A DNA stretch of 64,000 nucleotides from Brevipalpus yothersi (lineage: Eukaryota; Arthropoda; Arachnida; Trombidiformes; Tenuipalpidae): the NCBI GenBank assembly GCA_003956705.1, contig QZCP01000836.1:62001-126000 (forward strand), written 5' to 3'. Of the stretch, positions 1 through 9,442 are shown in pieces. Below the pieces are notes generated by a model. It ran no database searches and was not told where the DNA came from. It saw only the letters and a list, made by a program, of their open reading frames with translations. A program made the position numbers and the translations under genes. The first letter of the stretch is position 1. Every line of letters begins with the position of its first letter.

Positions 1-1
1 A

Positions 2-832
2 AAAGCTTTGCTGGGTGAACGTTGTCCCGTTATGATGTGGTTGACAGGCAAAACTTTGGGTGAATTTGGTTTCACCAATAAATCGGGATTCCAGCGATGG
101 GCTTCTGCGTTGAATATGATTGTGGTCGCACCGGAACCAACACCCAGAGGAATCGAGGAGCCAGATCCGGTTGAAGGTTTACCTTTCGGTGCTCAGCTAG
201 GATCGTATGTGGATGCAACCACACCAATTTGGTGTGAACATTATCGAATGTACTCTTATATAACGAAAGAATTTTATGACATCGTTTTGGATAATTTTCC
301 GGTGATTCGAGAAAAATTTTGCCTCTCTGGACACAGTATGGGAGCAAATGCTGCCATACCGATTGCATTGAGAAATTTGGACAAATTTGCCAGTGTAACT
401 GCCATGTCAGGCAATTATAATCCAATAGAATCAGAAGAAGGTGTGAAAGCCTTTGAATTATATCTGGGCTCTGATCGTGATTCATGGCGTCCATATGATA
501 CATGTGAAGTTATTCGAGATTATCATGGGCCACCGAAAAAAATTCTAATCGATCAGGTGAGTCAAAATTTTGGCATCATGGAATGCATTCACTGCTTAGT
601 CCACCATTTTGAATTGATTTCTAATATATTTTATGTCCAATTACAGGGAGGTGGTGATATAGTGAGCGTTAAACATTTCAATCAGAAACCTCTTCTGGGT
701 GCATGTCAAGGTACCGAAATATCTCTCACCTATCGCATTCATTCAGGATATCATCATGCATATGAATATATTCAAACATTTGTCAAAGATCACATGGAAT
801 TTCATCTTAAGATACTCAATTCGATTGGATAA
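2..832 (+). CDS. ESD: S-formylglutathione hydrolase-like esterase (5' end outside window)
   Basis: Esterase D family enzymes are alpha/beta hydrolases that split S-formylglutathione into formate and glutathione in cytosolic formaldehyde detoxification. The reading frame is open from base 2, so the start lies upstream. Coding joins 2..556 and 647..832; the 90-bp GT-AG intron 557..646 is a multiple of three without a stop, so a plain ORF reads through it. Family signs are the NKSGFQRWAS block, APEPTPRG, YVDAT, HYRMYSYITKE, the nucleophile elbow GHSMGA and, near the C-terminus, GYHHAYEYIQTF holding the expected catalytic His. Several usually conserved spots differ: GHSMGG is GHSMGA, GYDH is GYHH, and the GKDD-type acid region reads GGGD. 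The family is clear; because of these changes it may be a diverged paralogue rather than the canonical enzyme. Confidence 0.85.
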   Translation, partial: KALLGERCPVMMWLTGKTLGEFGFTNKSGFQRWASALNMIVVAPEPTPRGIEEPDPVEGLPFGAQLGSYVDATTPIWCEHYRMYSYITKEFYDIVLDNFPVIREKFCLSGHSMGANAAIPIALRNLDKFASVTAMSGNYNPIESEEGVKAFELYLGSDRDSWRPYDTCEVIRDYHGPPKKILIDQVSQNFGIMECIHCLVHHFELISNIFYVQLQGGGDIVSVKHFNQKPLLGACQGTEISLTYRIHSGYHHAYEYIQTFVKDHMEFHLKILNSIG

Positions 833-1602
833 AAGCTGAATTCGAGAATATAAATAATGATTTTGAACATTTGAAAATTCTAATTCCCAACAATTTTTTG
901 CATGGACAAACGCCATACTGAATTTATGCATATCCACCTAAGCCATAGTTTTCCTAAATCTTTCGAGAGGAAAACTTCTAATCCTTAAACGCATCAATCC
1001 ATGAATACACTCTCATTTTTTACCAAACTTGATTAATGAAATTCACAGCCCACATAAGAATTAGAATCAATTAAATAGTGGTAAGAATGGAAAAATTGCA
1101 GATGAAATTTCACTTTCTCAGGTGTGCGTGTGCAATTTGAGGAAGAGATAGATATTCTTCCCTTTCTTGATGGATAATTTTGTGTAAAATCATGTATTGG
1201 TGACATCTAATCGAAATTAAAATACATTAATCGTGAGCCATGGCCTGAGCAATGGTTGAGTGCAGATGAGTTTGATGGATGATTTCGTTAAGCCTAACTT
1301 CTTCGAAAATTTGAACCACGCACGTCAAAAAAGATCACTTCCAGGAAACTATTATTGACAGTAACATTAGCAAATTTATACAGTATGTACAGTATGTATT
1401 AAAAGGCTGAGCAAAAAGTTTTTCGAGTAAAGATCTTTTGTCGAATAACGGAAACCATCTCTCTTGCGAGAAAGCATTTACTTTTTATCATGATACATGC
1501 CTCCCAGCGTTGAGCTTCATTCAGAAAGAGATGTGGAAAAGATTCAACGTGATGGAACAATAGGATGTTTCATCTTAATCTAACCGCGATTACGCAATCA
1601 GA

Positions 1603-1627
1603 TCTCTCTCTCTCTCTCTCTCTCTCT
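1603..1627. repeat. (TC)n microsatellite
   Basis: About 12 TC units in the spacer downstream of the esterase gene. Confidence 0.9.
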
Positions 1628-3017
1628 ATCTGCTTATTTCATTAACATTGTACCATCATCATTATTAACATTTTTCTGTATTATTCCATCTCTTGCTTCC
1701 GCTGTTGGACTCATATCGTGTTCATCTCCAGCTATCTTACTGCCCCCAAAAATACCGTTATTTACTGTTGTTGTTTGCATATTTGTTTGTGATCATCTTC
1801 ATCAATTTGGTGTATTCTCTTCCCTGTTGTTTTAGGAAAAGGTTCACCGAAAAGAAAAAATTCTCCGGCTATTCCCAGCTGTATATCGTGTTTTACTGGT
1901 GCATGATTTTTGATTCAATTAGCATATTTGATTGCCTTGTCAACGTTGTGAGCTTATCACTCGTTTTTGACTGTTTATATCTTTATGGAAGCTTCAAACG
2001 AATGAACAAACGAATTAAAATGTGGAAGATAAAAAAGAGAATGAAAGAGAAAGTTAATCGATAAAGAAGCGGAAACTCTTGATGCCACGATTTTCTTTCT
2101 CATCTCTTCACCTTACACGATTTCAATAGAAAAATTCAGAATCACTTTTCAAGTATTAATGAATGCTTGAAAAAATTTTTCTCACACCAGCATCTTCCTT
2201 TTCTCTCTCTCTCTCTCTCTCCTCATACTGACCACTCTGTTGGTCAGTATTTCACACACGAATAACAGCATCACTTACACGCACTTGGACACATCTCTAT
2301 CGATGGTAACAGAAACAGTATACTCTTGTTAAGAGAACCCTAAAAGATGGGCCATAATCATTTGCATGATAATTATGTTGATGATCTATTTTTCTCTTCC
2401 ACCAACTTCACACATCTTATGTGTCTAAAATGTGCAAAATCGTTGCAAACAATGGAATTGAAAGTGAAAAGAAGCAGAAAGTGAAATAATAAAAAAATAC
2501 TTATTTTAAGTACGATTTTTCTCCATTTCCACAACAGCATAAATGTGAATATACAGAAGAGAAGAGTTGAAAGAGATAAAGTCAAATTATACAATCAAAA
2601 TTGTACTGATCACAGGACACTCTCTCTCCATCCTCCTATCATGTACAGGATGATGGCCAATCTTTGGCTACTTTGTTGAGGAAATCAAAAAATTTGTTAG
2701 CTAATCGGAAATGGACTTCCACTACTACCGTGAAAAAAACAATTCACATTTCAAAAAAGAAGACAAATGATGCTTGACAGTAACAGATTTTCGTCGAATG
2801 TGAAAGTAAGTATGAAGAATATTTATGTATATATTTATATTCTATCCGAATTTGGGTGGCAGTTTTCAGAAAGGCCAAAGTATAATCGAAAGGACAAAAT
2901 TAAGCTTAAAATAAGGAATCATATTATCTGTTTCTCTCTTTCTACTTCTCATGAGGTGTTTCAAATCTTCTTTTAGGGGATTCCAATCTTAAATTCCGTT
3001 ATTTGACCGATGATCAA

Positions 3018-3068
3018 TTCTCTCTCTCTCTCGCTCTCTCTCTCTCTTTCTTTCTTTCTCTCTCTCTC
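3018..3068. repeat. Imperfect (TC)n/(TTTC)n tract
   Basis: Pyrimidine-only stretch of TC units broken by single G and by TTTC units. It creates spurious Ser/Leu-rich ORFs in two frames. Confidence 0.85.
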
Positions 3069-3994
3069 CCTTTTTTTCAATTTTCATGTGATATTACAAG
3101 TCTATCTCTCTTTCTCCCTATATATCCATCATCTTTCGTCTCGTTTCTGTTCCATCACACTAAATTTCGTTATGTATACTTCCAGACCATTAGAATAGTC
3201 AATCACGGTATATTGTCTACCGAATTAGATACAGTCGATGGCTCTTAGGTGGATTGGCGAAATTTTGAGCCCACCAAAAAGCCCTTGAGATAATGATTAT
3301 ACAGTAGAGATGGTAGAAAGAGAAGGATCAGAGATAGGCAAAAGAAGGGAATAAAGTAGACTCTTGAGATGGGTAAAAGTAGGGGAAAGACAATAAGGAG
3401 TGTGTCCACTTGATCACTTGCTGTTTACACTTTTCTGCCTGTCTTTTTCGGAATATATTTCCATCAACTTCATCATAAATTAGACTAAGTCTGGCCAAGT
3501 GTGGCTCTTGAATGTTTCAATCTCAAAATCATCCCGAAAATCACTTTCGATTTTATTTCATCTGATCCAGATTCTGGAAAGAGGAAGAGAGAGAGGGAGA
3601 GCTAGCAGTTATCAAGCTCTGGGAAATTTCGTATTGAATTTCGGTTCTCATTTTTTGGTGCATATTTTGTCAAATAGAAGACACACGAACACACACAACA
3701 ATTGGACATGATAAGCTATTTGATCTGATTTACATTTTACGAGTGCATTTTGGTAACAAAAAAGAACAAAGCCTTATGTGTTGGTGGATGTGTTTGTTGA
3801 TTGAAGATGCAGTCGAAAAGCATTCCAACAATTCACTAATAATCGAATATATCGCAATAATTTGACGATAGCCATCTTTGGAAACACACACAGCTCAAAT
3901 GGAATGAAACTTTGTTCAAATTGATCAAACAATTGGAACATGCCATCTCAGTTTTTGGTGGTGGGCACACAATACTGTATGTATATATTGAAGT

Positions 3995-3998
<4 letters not shown>

Positions 3999-4048
<50 letters not shown>
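3999..4048. repeat. (GA)n microsatellite
   Basis: About 25 uninterrupted GA units. Confidence 0.95.
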
Positions 4049-4049
<1 letters not shown>

Positions 4050-4359
4050 GCAACGTTCAGTCATAACGGTAAAGATTTGATCTGATCGACAAACAGACAG
4101 TTTCTTTGTGATCGATTTACTTGTTACTCTCTATTCATCAACTTTCTCTTCTTCTTCTTTTTCTTCCTCTTCTCAGTTCTCATTTGTGATTCTGATTTGG
4201 TATCGAAGAACTGCAATTGCATCACTTCCGTACAACATGGGTTCCTCGGTTTGTGTGTGTGTGTTATATAAGTATATAGTAAAGGTATGTGTGGCTCAAT
4301 ATGCACACAATCAGGGGTAATTTAGTTGTTGTCTCATGATGGACTGGTCAAATCTGAGA

Positions 4360-4362
<3 letters not shown>

Positions 4363-4427
<65 letters not shown>
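4363..4427. repeat. (AG)n microsatellite
   Basis: About 32 uninterrupted AG units, one of the longest perfect runs in the window. Confidence 0.95.
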
Positions 4428-4430
<3 letters not shown>

Positions 4431-5815
4431 TGAAGAAGAAAAAACGGGACTGGACATCGTGCCTTTGAGTCTATTTATGCAAGTCACGAATTATGCGAAC
4501 AGTTAATTATTTATTGAGTTAATTGTGATTATGGTGCGAGGTAGAGATAGAGATAGAGAGATAGCAAAAGATGCTGCACATCCTTTGATGAATGAATTTG
4601 ATGCTCAAGTATCTAACGAAGTGATGCTTGTACAACAATTCGTATTTTATTCTCTACCTTCCCCCTTTTCAGGATCGTCTTGAATATCATGATCGAAGGA
4701 GAAAAAGAATATCGAGAAGAGCCGCTTTTTAGTAGTGTGTTACTATAATTGTTCAGTGATGTACACTAATGCATCCTCTTCTCTTTCTCTTTCTTTCTCT
4801 TTCAAATAAGATGATGGAGAGAAGAGAGAGAGAGAAAGAGAAAGGTTTACCCTCAATCTCAATCATGTTTACGCCAAAAGACCACGCTCACTTCGTTCAA
4901 TTCGAACGATTAACTTATCATTTCATTTCTTTTTCCAATTGACAGTTTAACACCAAACTCGCATCTTCATACACCTTTCTCGCCCACTTCCGACAGGTAC
5001 ACACAGTTTGGAATTTGTTCACCACATAATACTTTCTCGAATAAAAGAGAAAGAGGGAGTGAAAGCGATTAAGTAAAAATTTTCATTTCCAATAGATATC
5101 AGATTCGTTGGGACGAATTCTCACTCCACAATCTTATCTCAGTGAGTCTAGAATGCGAATCCAATAACGGTAAATCTTCTGGATTCAAGTAGTTTTGTTG
5201 ATAAAAACTCGCAAAAAATTGTCAAAGATATTTGTATTACCATTTCATATTCAATTTATTCAAATAAAAACTATGTAAGTGAAAAATATGCTGGATTTTT
5301 CTTGCTGCCTTGACACTGATCATACTGACAATAGTAGAAAAAACTCTGTTGTTTTATTGGTGGTCTTAAAGTTGCGAGTATAATTATTAACTCATGACCT
5401 TTCGATTGATTTGAAGTTGCATAATCGATCGATTGATTGTTTCAGGAAACCCTTAATTGATGCCCATAAATGGATAACTATTGAAACCGACATGAGCCTG
5501 ATAAGATTATTCTTTTTTTCAAACTAGCCGCGTTAATGAAAATGAAATAATAATAATAATTGACTCAAGTTTCTTGGACCACCAAACACCTAGACAATCT
5601 GAAGTTTGACTCTTGTTTCCCCAGAATCCATTCAATTACTGTTTGCATGTCAATCTACCTGTTCATCTTATCAATCAACATAAATTTTGCTCTCTGCTGT
5701 ATAGATTAAAACCAAAATTAATTAATGTCTAAAAACTGTTCGCTTCTTTTAAGAAGCTTAAAATTTAAGGTATGTCTTACTTTTTTTTGCCTAAATTATC
5801 CATCAGCTTAGCATC

Positions 5816-6778
5816 ATGAGTACAGCATTGGACAATTCCGGTTTCTCTCTTCTCTCTCTCTTCTCTCTCCATCTTCAGGAATCTTCATCTTCATCTTCAT
5901 CTTCCTCTTTTTTCATCACTTCTCGACGATGGCTTGCTGCCTCTGGTGGATCAGAGAAGACAAGCTATGGTATGATTGAAGAGCATCGAGAAAAGCGAAA
6001 AGTAAGAACTGTGGATCTAGTGTCTATGAAGCAAAAAGGACGTAAAATCAAGTGTCTCACTTGCTATGATTATTCGTTTGCATCCATTCTCAATCGAACC
6101 AATTTGGATCTCGTTCTGGTGGGTGATAGTGCCGGTCATGTGATGCAGGGTAAATCGAATACCTTGTCGGTGACAATGGATCACATGAAATATCATGTGG
6201 AATGTGTTGCAGCCGCTATTAAGAGGCCACTTTTGGTTGCTGATATGCCATTCTTAGCCGTAGGACCAGATATATATAAAACAGCTCATAATGCTGGCAT
6301 ATTGATGACTGCCGGTGCTGAGGCTATAAAGGCTGAGGGGGCTAGTAAAAATCATTGCCAACAGTATGAATATCTTGTATCCATTGGTATTCCGGTGATG
6401 GGACACATTGGAATGCAACCACAGAGTGTCAATGTTTACGGTGGCTTCCGGATTCAGGGTAAAGGTGGCCGTTTATCGGAACGGCTGGAACAGGAAGCGA
6501 AAGATCTGGAGAATGCCGGCTGCTTTGCTGCGGTATTAGAATTGACTGATCCATTGGTGGCCACAGCATTGAGTAAATCAGTTAAAATGCCAATAATTGG
6601 CATTGGAGCAGGTAATGAGTGTGATGGTAATATTTTGGTACTACAAGATATGCTTGGTATGAATACATCCTTCAAGCCCAAATTTTTGAAACATTTTGCC
6701 AACCTTGATAAGGTGATCCGAGAATCTGTTGATGAATATTGTCGTGAAGTTGATGCAAAAACAAGTGAACCCATTTAA
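5816..6778 (+). CDS. panB: 3-methyl-2-oxobutanoate hydroxymethyltransferase (ketopantoate hydroxymethyltransferase)
   Basis: PanB transfers a hydroxymethyl group from 5,10-methylene-THF to alpha-ketoisovalerate, giving ketopantoate, the first committed step of pantothenate synthesis. The 320-residue ORF is intronless and has all hallmarks: CYDYSFAS (83-90), VGDSAG with metal ligand D104, VADMPF with D143, IKAEG with K172 and metal ligand E174, GHIGMQPQSVNVYGG (196-210), LELTDP with general base E242, and GIGAGN (262-267). All catalytic residues I know for the family are present. Bacterial PanB is about 264 residues; the extra 60 or so N-terminal residues are low-complexity Ser/Leu encoded by a CT/TCT microsatellite, then SRRWLAAS, possibly a mitochondrial leader. 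M53 is a possible alternative start, and a pyrimidine tract ending in CAG near 5878 could be a splice acceptor. Animals normally lack this enzyme, so horizontal transfer is likely. No panC or panE lies in the window. Confidence 0.95.
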   Translation: MSTALDNSGFSLLSLFSLHLQESSSSSSSSSFFITSRRWLAASGGSEKTSYGMIEEHREKRKVRTVDLVSMKQKGRKIKCLTCYDYSFASILNRTNLDLVLVGDSAGHVMQGKSNTLSVTMDHMKYHVECVAAAIKRPLLVADMPFLAVGPDIYKTAHNAGILMTAGAEAIKAEGASKNHCQQYEYLVSIGIPVMGHIGMQPQSVNVYGGFRIQGKGGRLSERLEQEAKDLENAGCFAAVLELTDPLVATALSKSVKMPIIGIGAGNECDGNILVLQDMLGMNTSFKPKFLKHFANLDKVIRESVDEYCREVDAKTSEPI

Positions 6779-6814
6779 TAGTGATAAAAAATGCTCCCAA
6801 TTTTTTTCATCAAG

Positions 6815-6816
<2 letters not shown>

Positions 6817-6874
<58 letters not shown>
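6817..6874. repeat. (TC)n microsatellite downstream of panB
   Basis: About 29 TC units starting roughly 40 bp after the panB stop codon, hence probably in the 3' UTR or just beyond it. It is of the same type as the tracts in the rest of the locus. Confidence 0.95.
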
Positions 6875-6876
<2 letters not shown>

Positions 6877-7243
6877 CTTGTCCGTCTATCACATTCTCTC
6901 ACACTCAAGACACACAAAAACATTAAAATTTATGGTTGACCTCAGAACATTTGTGTGTGAATATTCCCATCGGTATATGTGGGTTCAATCAAAATATGTG
7001 TAACCTCACCTCGTTGACCTCTCTCCCACACCGTTACTCAGTCCAAGTGACCACATCTTAATCATACACACACACATTTACATTCACATTCATACCTCCT
7101 CTCTCTCTTCGCCGAGCTTATGTAAATCATTCTTCATTCAACACCATCTCTTCACCAGCAGCGTTATTTTTATCTGAACACTTCGCTTAAATCGCTAACC
7201 ACGAGAGCGAAACAATGTTCATTCATTCACGAAGCGGAAGGAG

Positions 7244-7246
<3 letters not shown>

Positions 7247-7312
<66 letters not shown>

Positions 7313-7313
7313 N

Positions 7314-7352
<39 letters not shown>
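7247..7352. repeat. (GA)n - N - (CT)n inverted tract with assembly gap base
   Basis: About 32 GA units run into the ambiguous base at 7313 and continue directly as about 19 CT units. The two halves are reverse complements of each other, so this is either a true perfect hairpin or an assembly join of two reads in opposite orientation. The N marks uncertainty in the assembly at exactly this point. Confidence 0.95.
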
Positions 7353-7355
<3 letters not shown>

Positions 7356-8847
7356 AGTGCTACGATTCGCGTGCAGCCCAGCCTTCTCTCGGAAGAAGAA
7401 GAAGATGATGGAGAAGATGATGATGATTCACAGCCAACACATACACATTTTATCTTATTAAACTTGATGTCCACTCATCTTCATCCAATTCTCTTAGATT
7501 TTGACCAATTCTCATATTATGTCGACAATTGGAAAAATTTATCTTCCGTTTTCACTTTCCCATCTTCCTTTTAGTCATCTTCTCTCCTCTTCTTTCCCTC
7601 CCCCCCCACTTCCTTCCTTCTCACACATACCACATCATTTTGGGATGCTTCAATTTTGCTTTTCCATGTCAATCATCCAATTATATTCTTAAGTTTCACA
7701 ACGTATGCACAACTAGCCGATAAACAATTCCCCTTATTCTGAATCTTCCACCAAAAAACTGGCTGCCAACGCTAACAATTCAAATTTTACAGTTACACAT
7801 ACAAAATATGACACTCATTATACATACTGAATTACTGGGTCCAGACATTCTTGTTTGTAAGCCATTTAGGGTAAAAGAGAATAGTGAAAGTATTTACCTG
7901 TATTGGTGTGTGAGCGTTTGTAAAATATGAGGTGAATTCAGATTATGAATCATGGAAAACATATTTTTTTTCGCTTCATCTAAAGATATCAAGTCCGATA
8001 GAATTGGTCACCCAGCATCATGAAAAAAGAAGCTAATGAATGCAGAGCATAACGGACTGTTGAACACATTTCAATTGGCTCCGCATCGATCGTTGATCAT
8101 CAAGTTCGAATGATAAATGATGAACCTGGAATTCAAATTCAAATTACCGGTAAACAATCCAATTTTTTGATGACAATCATCATTGGAATTGATTTTTTTC
8201 TCTCATTCACCTTCAATATTGATATGCTGAGATTGGTGATCCTGTTAGTATCAGTGGAAAAGATTTCCTCCAATCAAGGAACCTTCTTGCAGAACTATCA
8301 TGTTGTTGAGGAAAATTCTGATATTTTTTTCTGAAAATAAATGTCTAGCACTTGAGACCCAATTTTGTCCATGCATAAAGGTGACGAATAGAGAGAGAGA
8401 GAGAAAGAAAATAATGAAGATGCACAAACAATAGATGAGACTAAGCGAATGGTAGTCTGATTTTAGCGAATTCTTAATTTATGCTTAATTAGACACTAAT
8501 CGATTGATTAATTGACAGCCATGAATCAAATTCTCCCTCTAGACTATTGATCAGTGCACACCAAATGTGAGACAAATTTCCATTAAGAATTCGACTAATC
8601 ATGGTACAAATGATATCAATGGTAAGTTCAATCCATTGCATCTTGTGAATCATTCTCGCAATAACAAAAATACCTGTACTTGTATTGACGAATGAGAAAA
8701 AACAATAGACCTTGGAATAGAATCTAAAAAAAATACTCCAATAAAATCGGAAGTGGCGATACTTTGTTTCCAGGCAAGTTGAAGATCGAAGGGTAGAAAT
8801 GACCAGAACGATGTCATCAAATCAGAAAAAACCAAAAGAGAAAGAGA

Positions 8848-8855
<8 letters not shown>

Positions 8856-8897
<42 letters not shown>
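8856..8897. repeat. (AG)n microsatellite
   Basis: About 20 AG units, followed within 10 bp by a GGA/GAA-rich purine stretch. Confidence 0.9.
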
Positions 8898-8900
<3 letters not shown>

Positions 8901-8993
8901 CTCAGGAGGAGGAGGAGAAGGAGGAGAAGAAGAACAAAAATCAACGTAAAGATCGAAGAGAAAAAAAAGTAGACTCGATTAGAACTCGCTCAG

Positions 8994-8998
<5 letters not shown>

Positions 8999-9041
<43 letters not shown>

Positions 9042-9055
9042 ATATATATATATAT
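8999..9055. repeat. Compound (CT)n-(TA)n microsatellite
   Basis: About 21 CT units followed directly by AATATATATATATAT, roughly 390 bp upstream of the Gly/Met-rich gene. Confidence 0.9.
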
Positions 9056-9335
9056 ATGTATACGCTCACTTGTGGGCTAAGCGGTCTAAATCGGTCTTCC
9101 TTTTCATGATTTTTATTCCCTGAATGAATGAGAATGGAAATATAGACCTGATCTGTCCGGCTTTAAGAAGTGCTCACATCTTGCCCCCTTCTTTCAGTAT
9201 CTTTTGTGATCTCATCGTTAACGGACCTCATCTGTACTTTCTCTTTTCTCTTTTATTGCTAAAATTCTGATGTTGTGGTGATGGTGAATAGTGGGACCCT
9301 ATTGACTTAGTCCAAGTGATCAATAAAGATTTGTG

Positions 9336-9343
9336 TATAAAGG
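9336..9343 (+). promoter_or_regulatory. Candidate TATA box of the Gly/Met-rich gene
   Basis: TATAAAGG lies 100 bp upstream of the ATG at 9443. A TATA promoter would suit a tissue-specific, strongly expressed secreted structural protein. Assigned from position and sequence only. Confidence 0.5.
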
Positions 9344-9442
9344 TTTTTTTGTGGTAAAATCCATATTTCACGGATATATTGTGCGTTAGAGTGTGTATAA
9401 TAAGAGTTTTCCACCCGACAAGTAAAGAGAAAGTTCATCAAA

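Larger units (their letters stand above)
833..5815. other. Intergenic spacer, no gene recognised
   Basis: About 5 kb of AT-rich DNA with stop codons in all frames. It holds several (CT)n/(GA)n tracts (listed separately) and scattered ORFs under 125 codons with no family resemblance. The longest, 1693-2064, begins at TTG and encodes an aromatic/Leu-rich sequence that I do not accept as a gene. The last few hundred bases presumably contain the panB promoter and 5' UTR. A GT-AG pair at 5770-5811 could be a very short 5' UTR intron, but at 42 bp this is weak. Confidence 0.6.
6875..9335. other. Spacer between panB and the Gly/Met-rich gene
   Basis: No gene recognised. It contains the broken GA/CT palindrome at 7247-7352, CA-rich and CT-rich low-complexity DNA, a poly-C run near 7600, and two further microsatellites near 8860 and 9000. 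Small ORFs here (for example 8110-8334) have no recognisable domain. Confidence 0.6.

Noticed and set aside
1693..2064. Open frame of 123 codons with hydrophobic segments
   Set aside because: Starts at TTG, has no family resemblance, lies in AT/CT-rich spacer, and composition matches random reading of this DNA.
3003..3248. Ser/Leu-rich ORFs in two frames
   Set aside because: Direct translations of a TC microsatellite; open in several frames only because the repeat has no stop codons.
5816..6778. Idea that panB is simply bacterial contamination
   Set aside because: Flanks on both sides are host-type microsatellite DNA, no bacterial gene neighbours or ribosome binding site are present, and the N-terminus is made from the same CT repeats. 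The N at 7313 still leaves some assembly doubt on the right side.
6641..6926. Glu/Arg-rich and Ser/Leu-rich ORFs at the end of panB
   Set aside because: Readings of the (TC)n tract and of panB in other frames.
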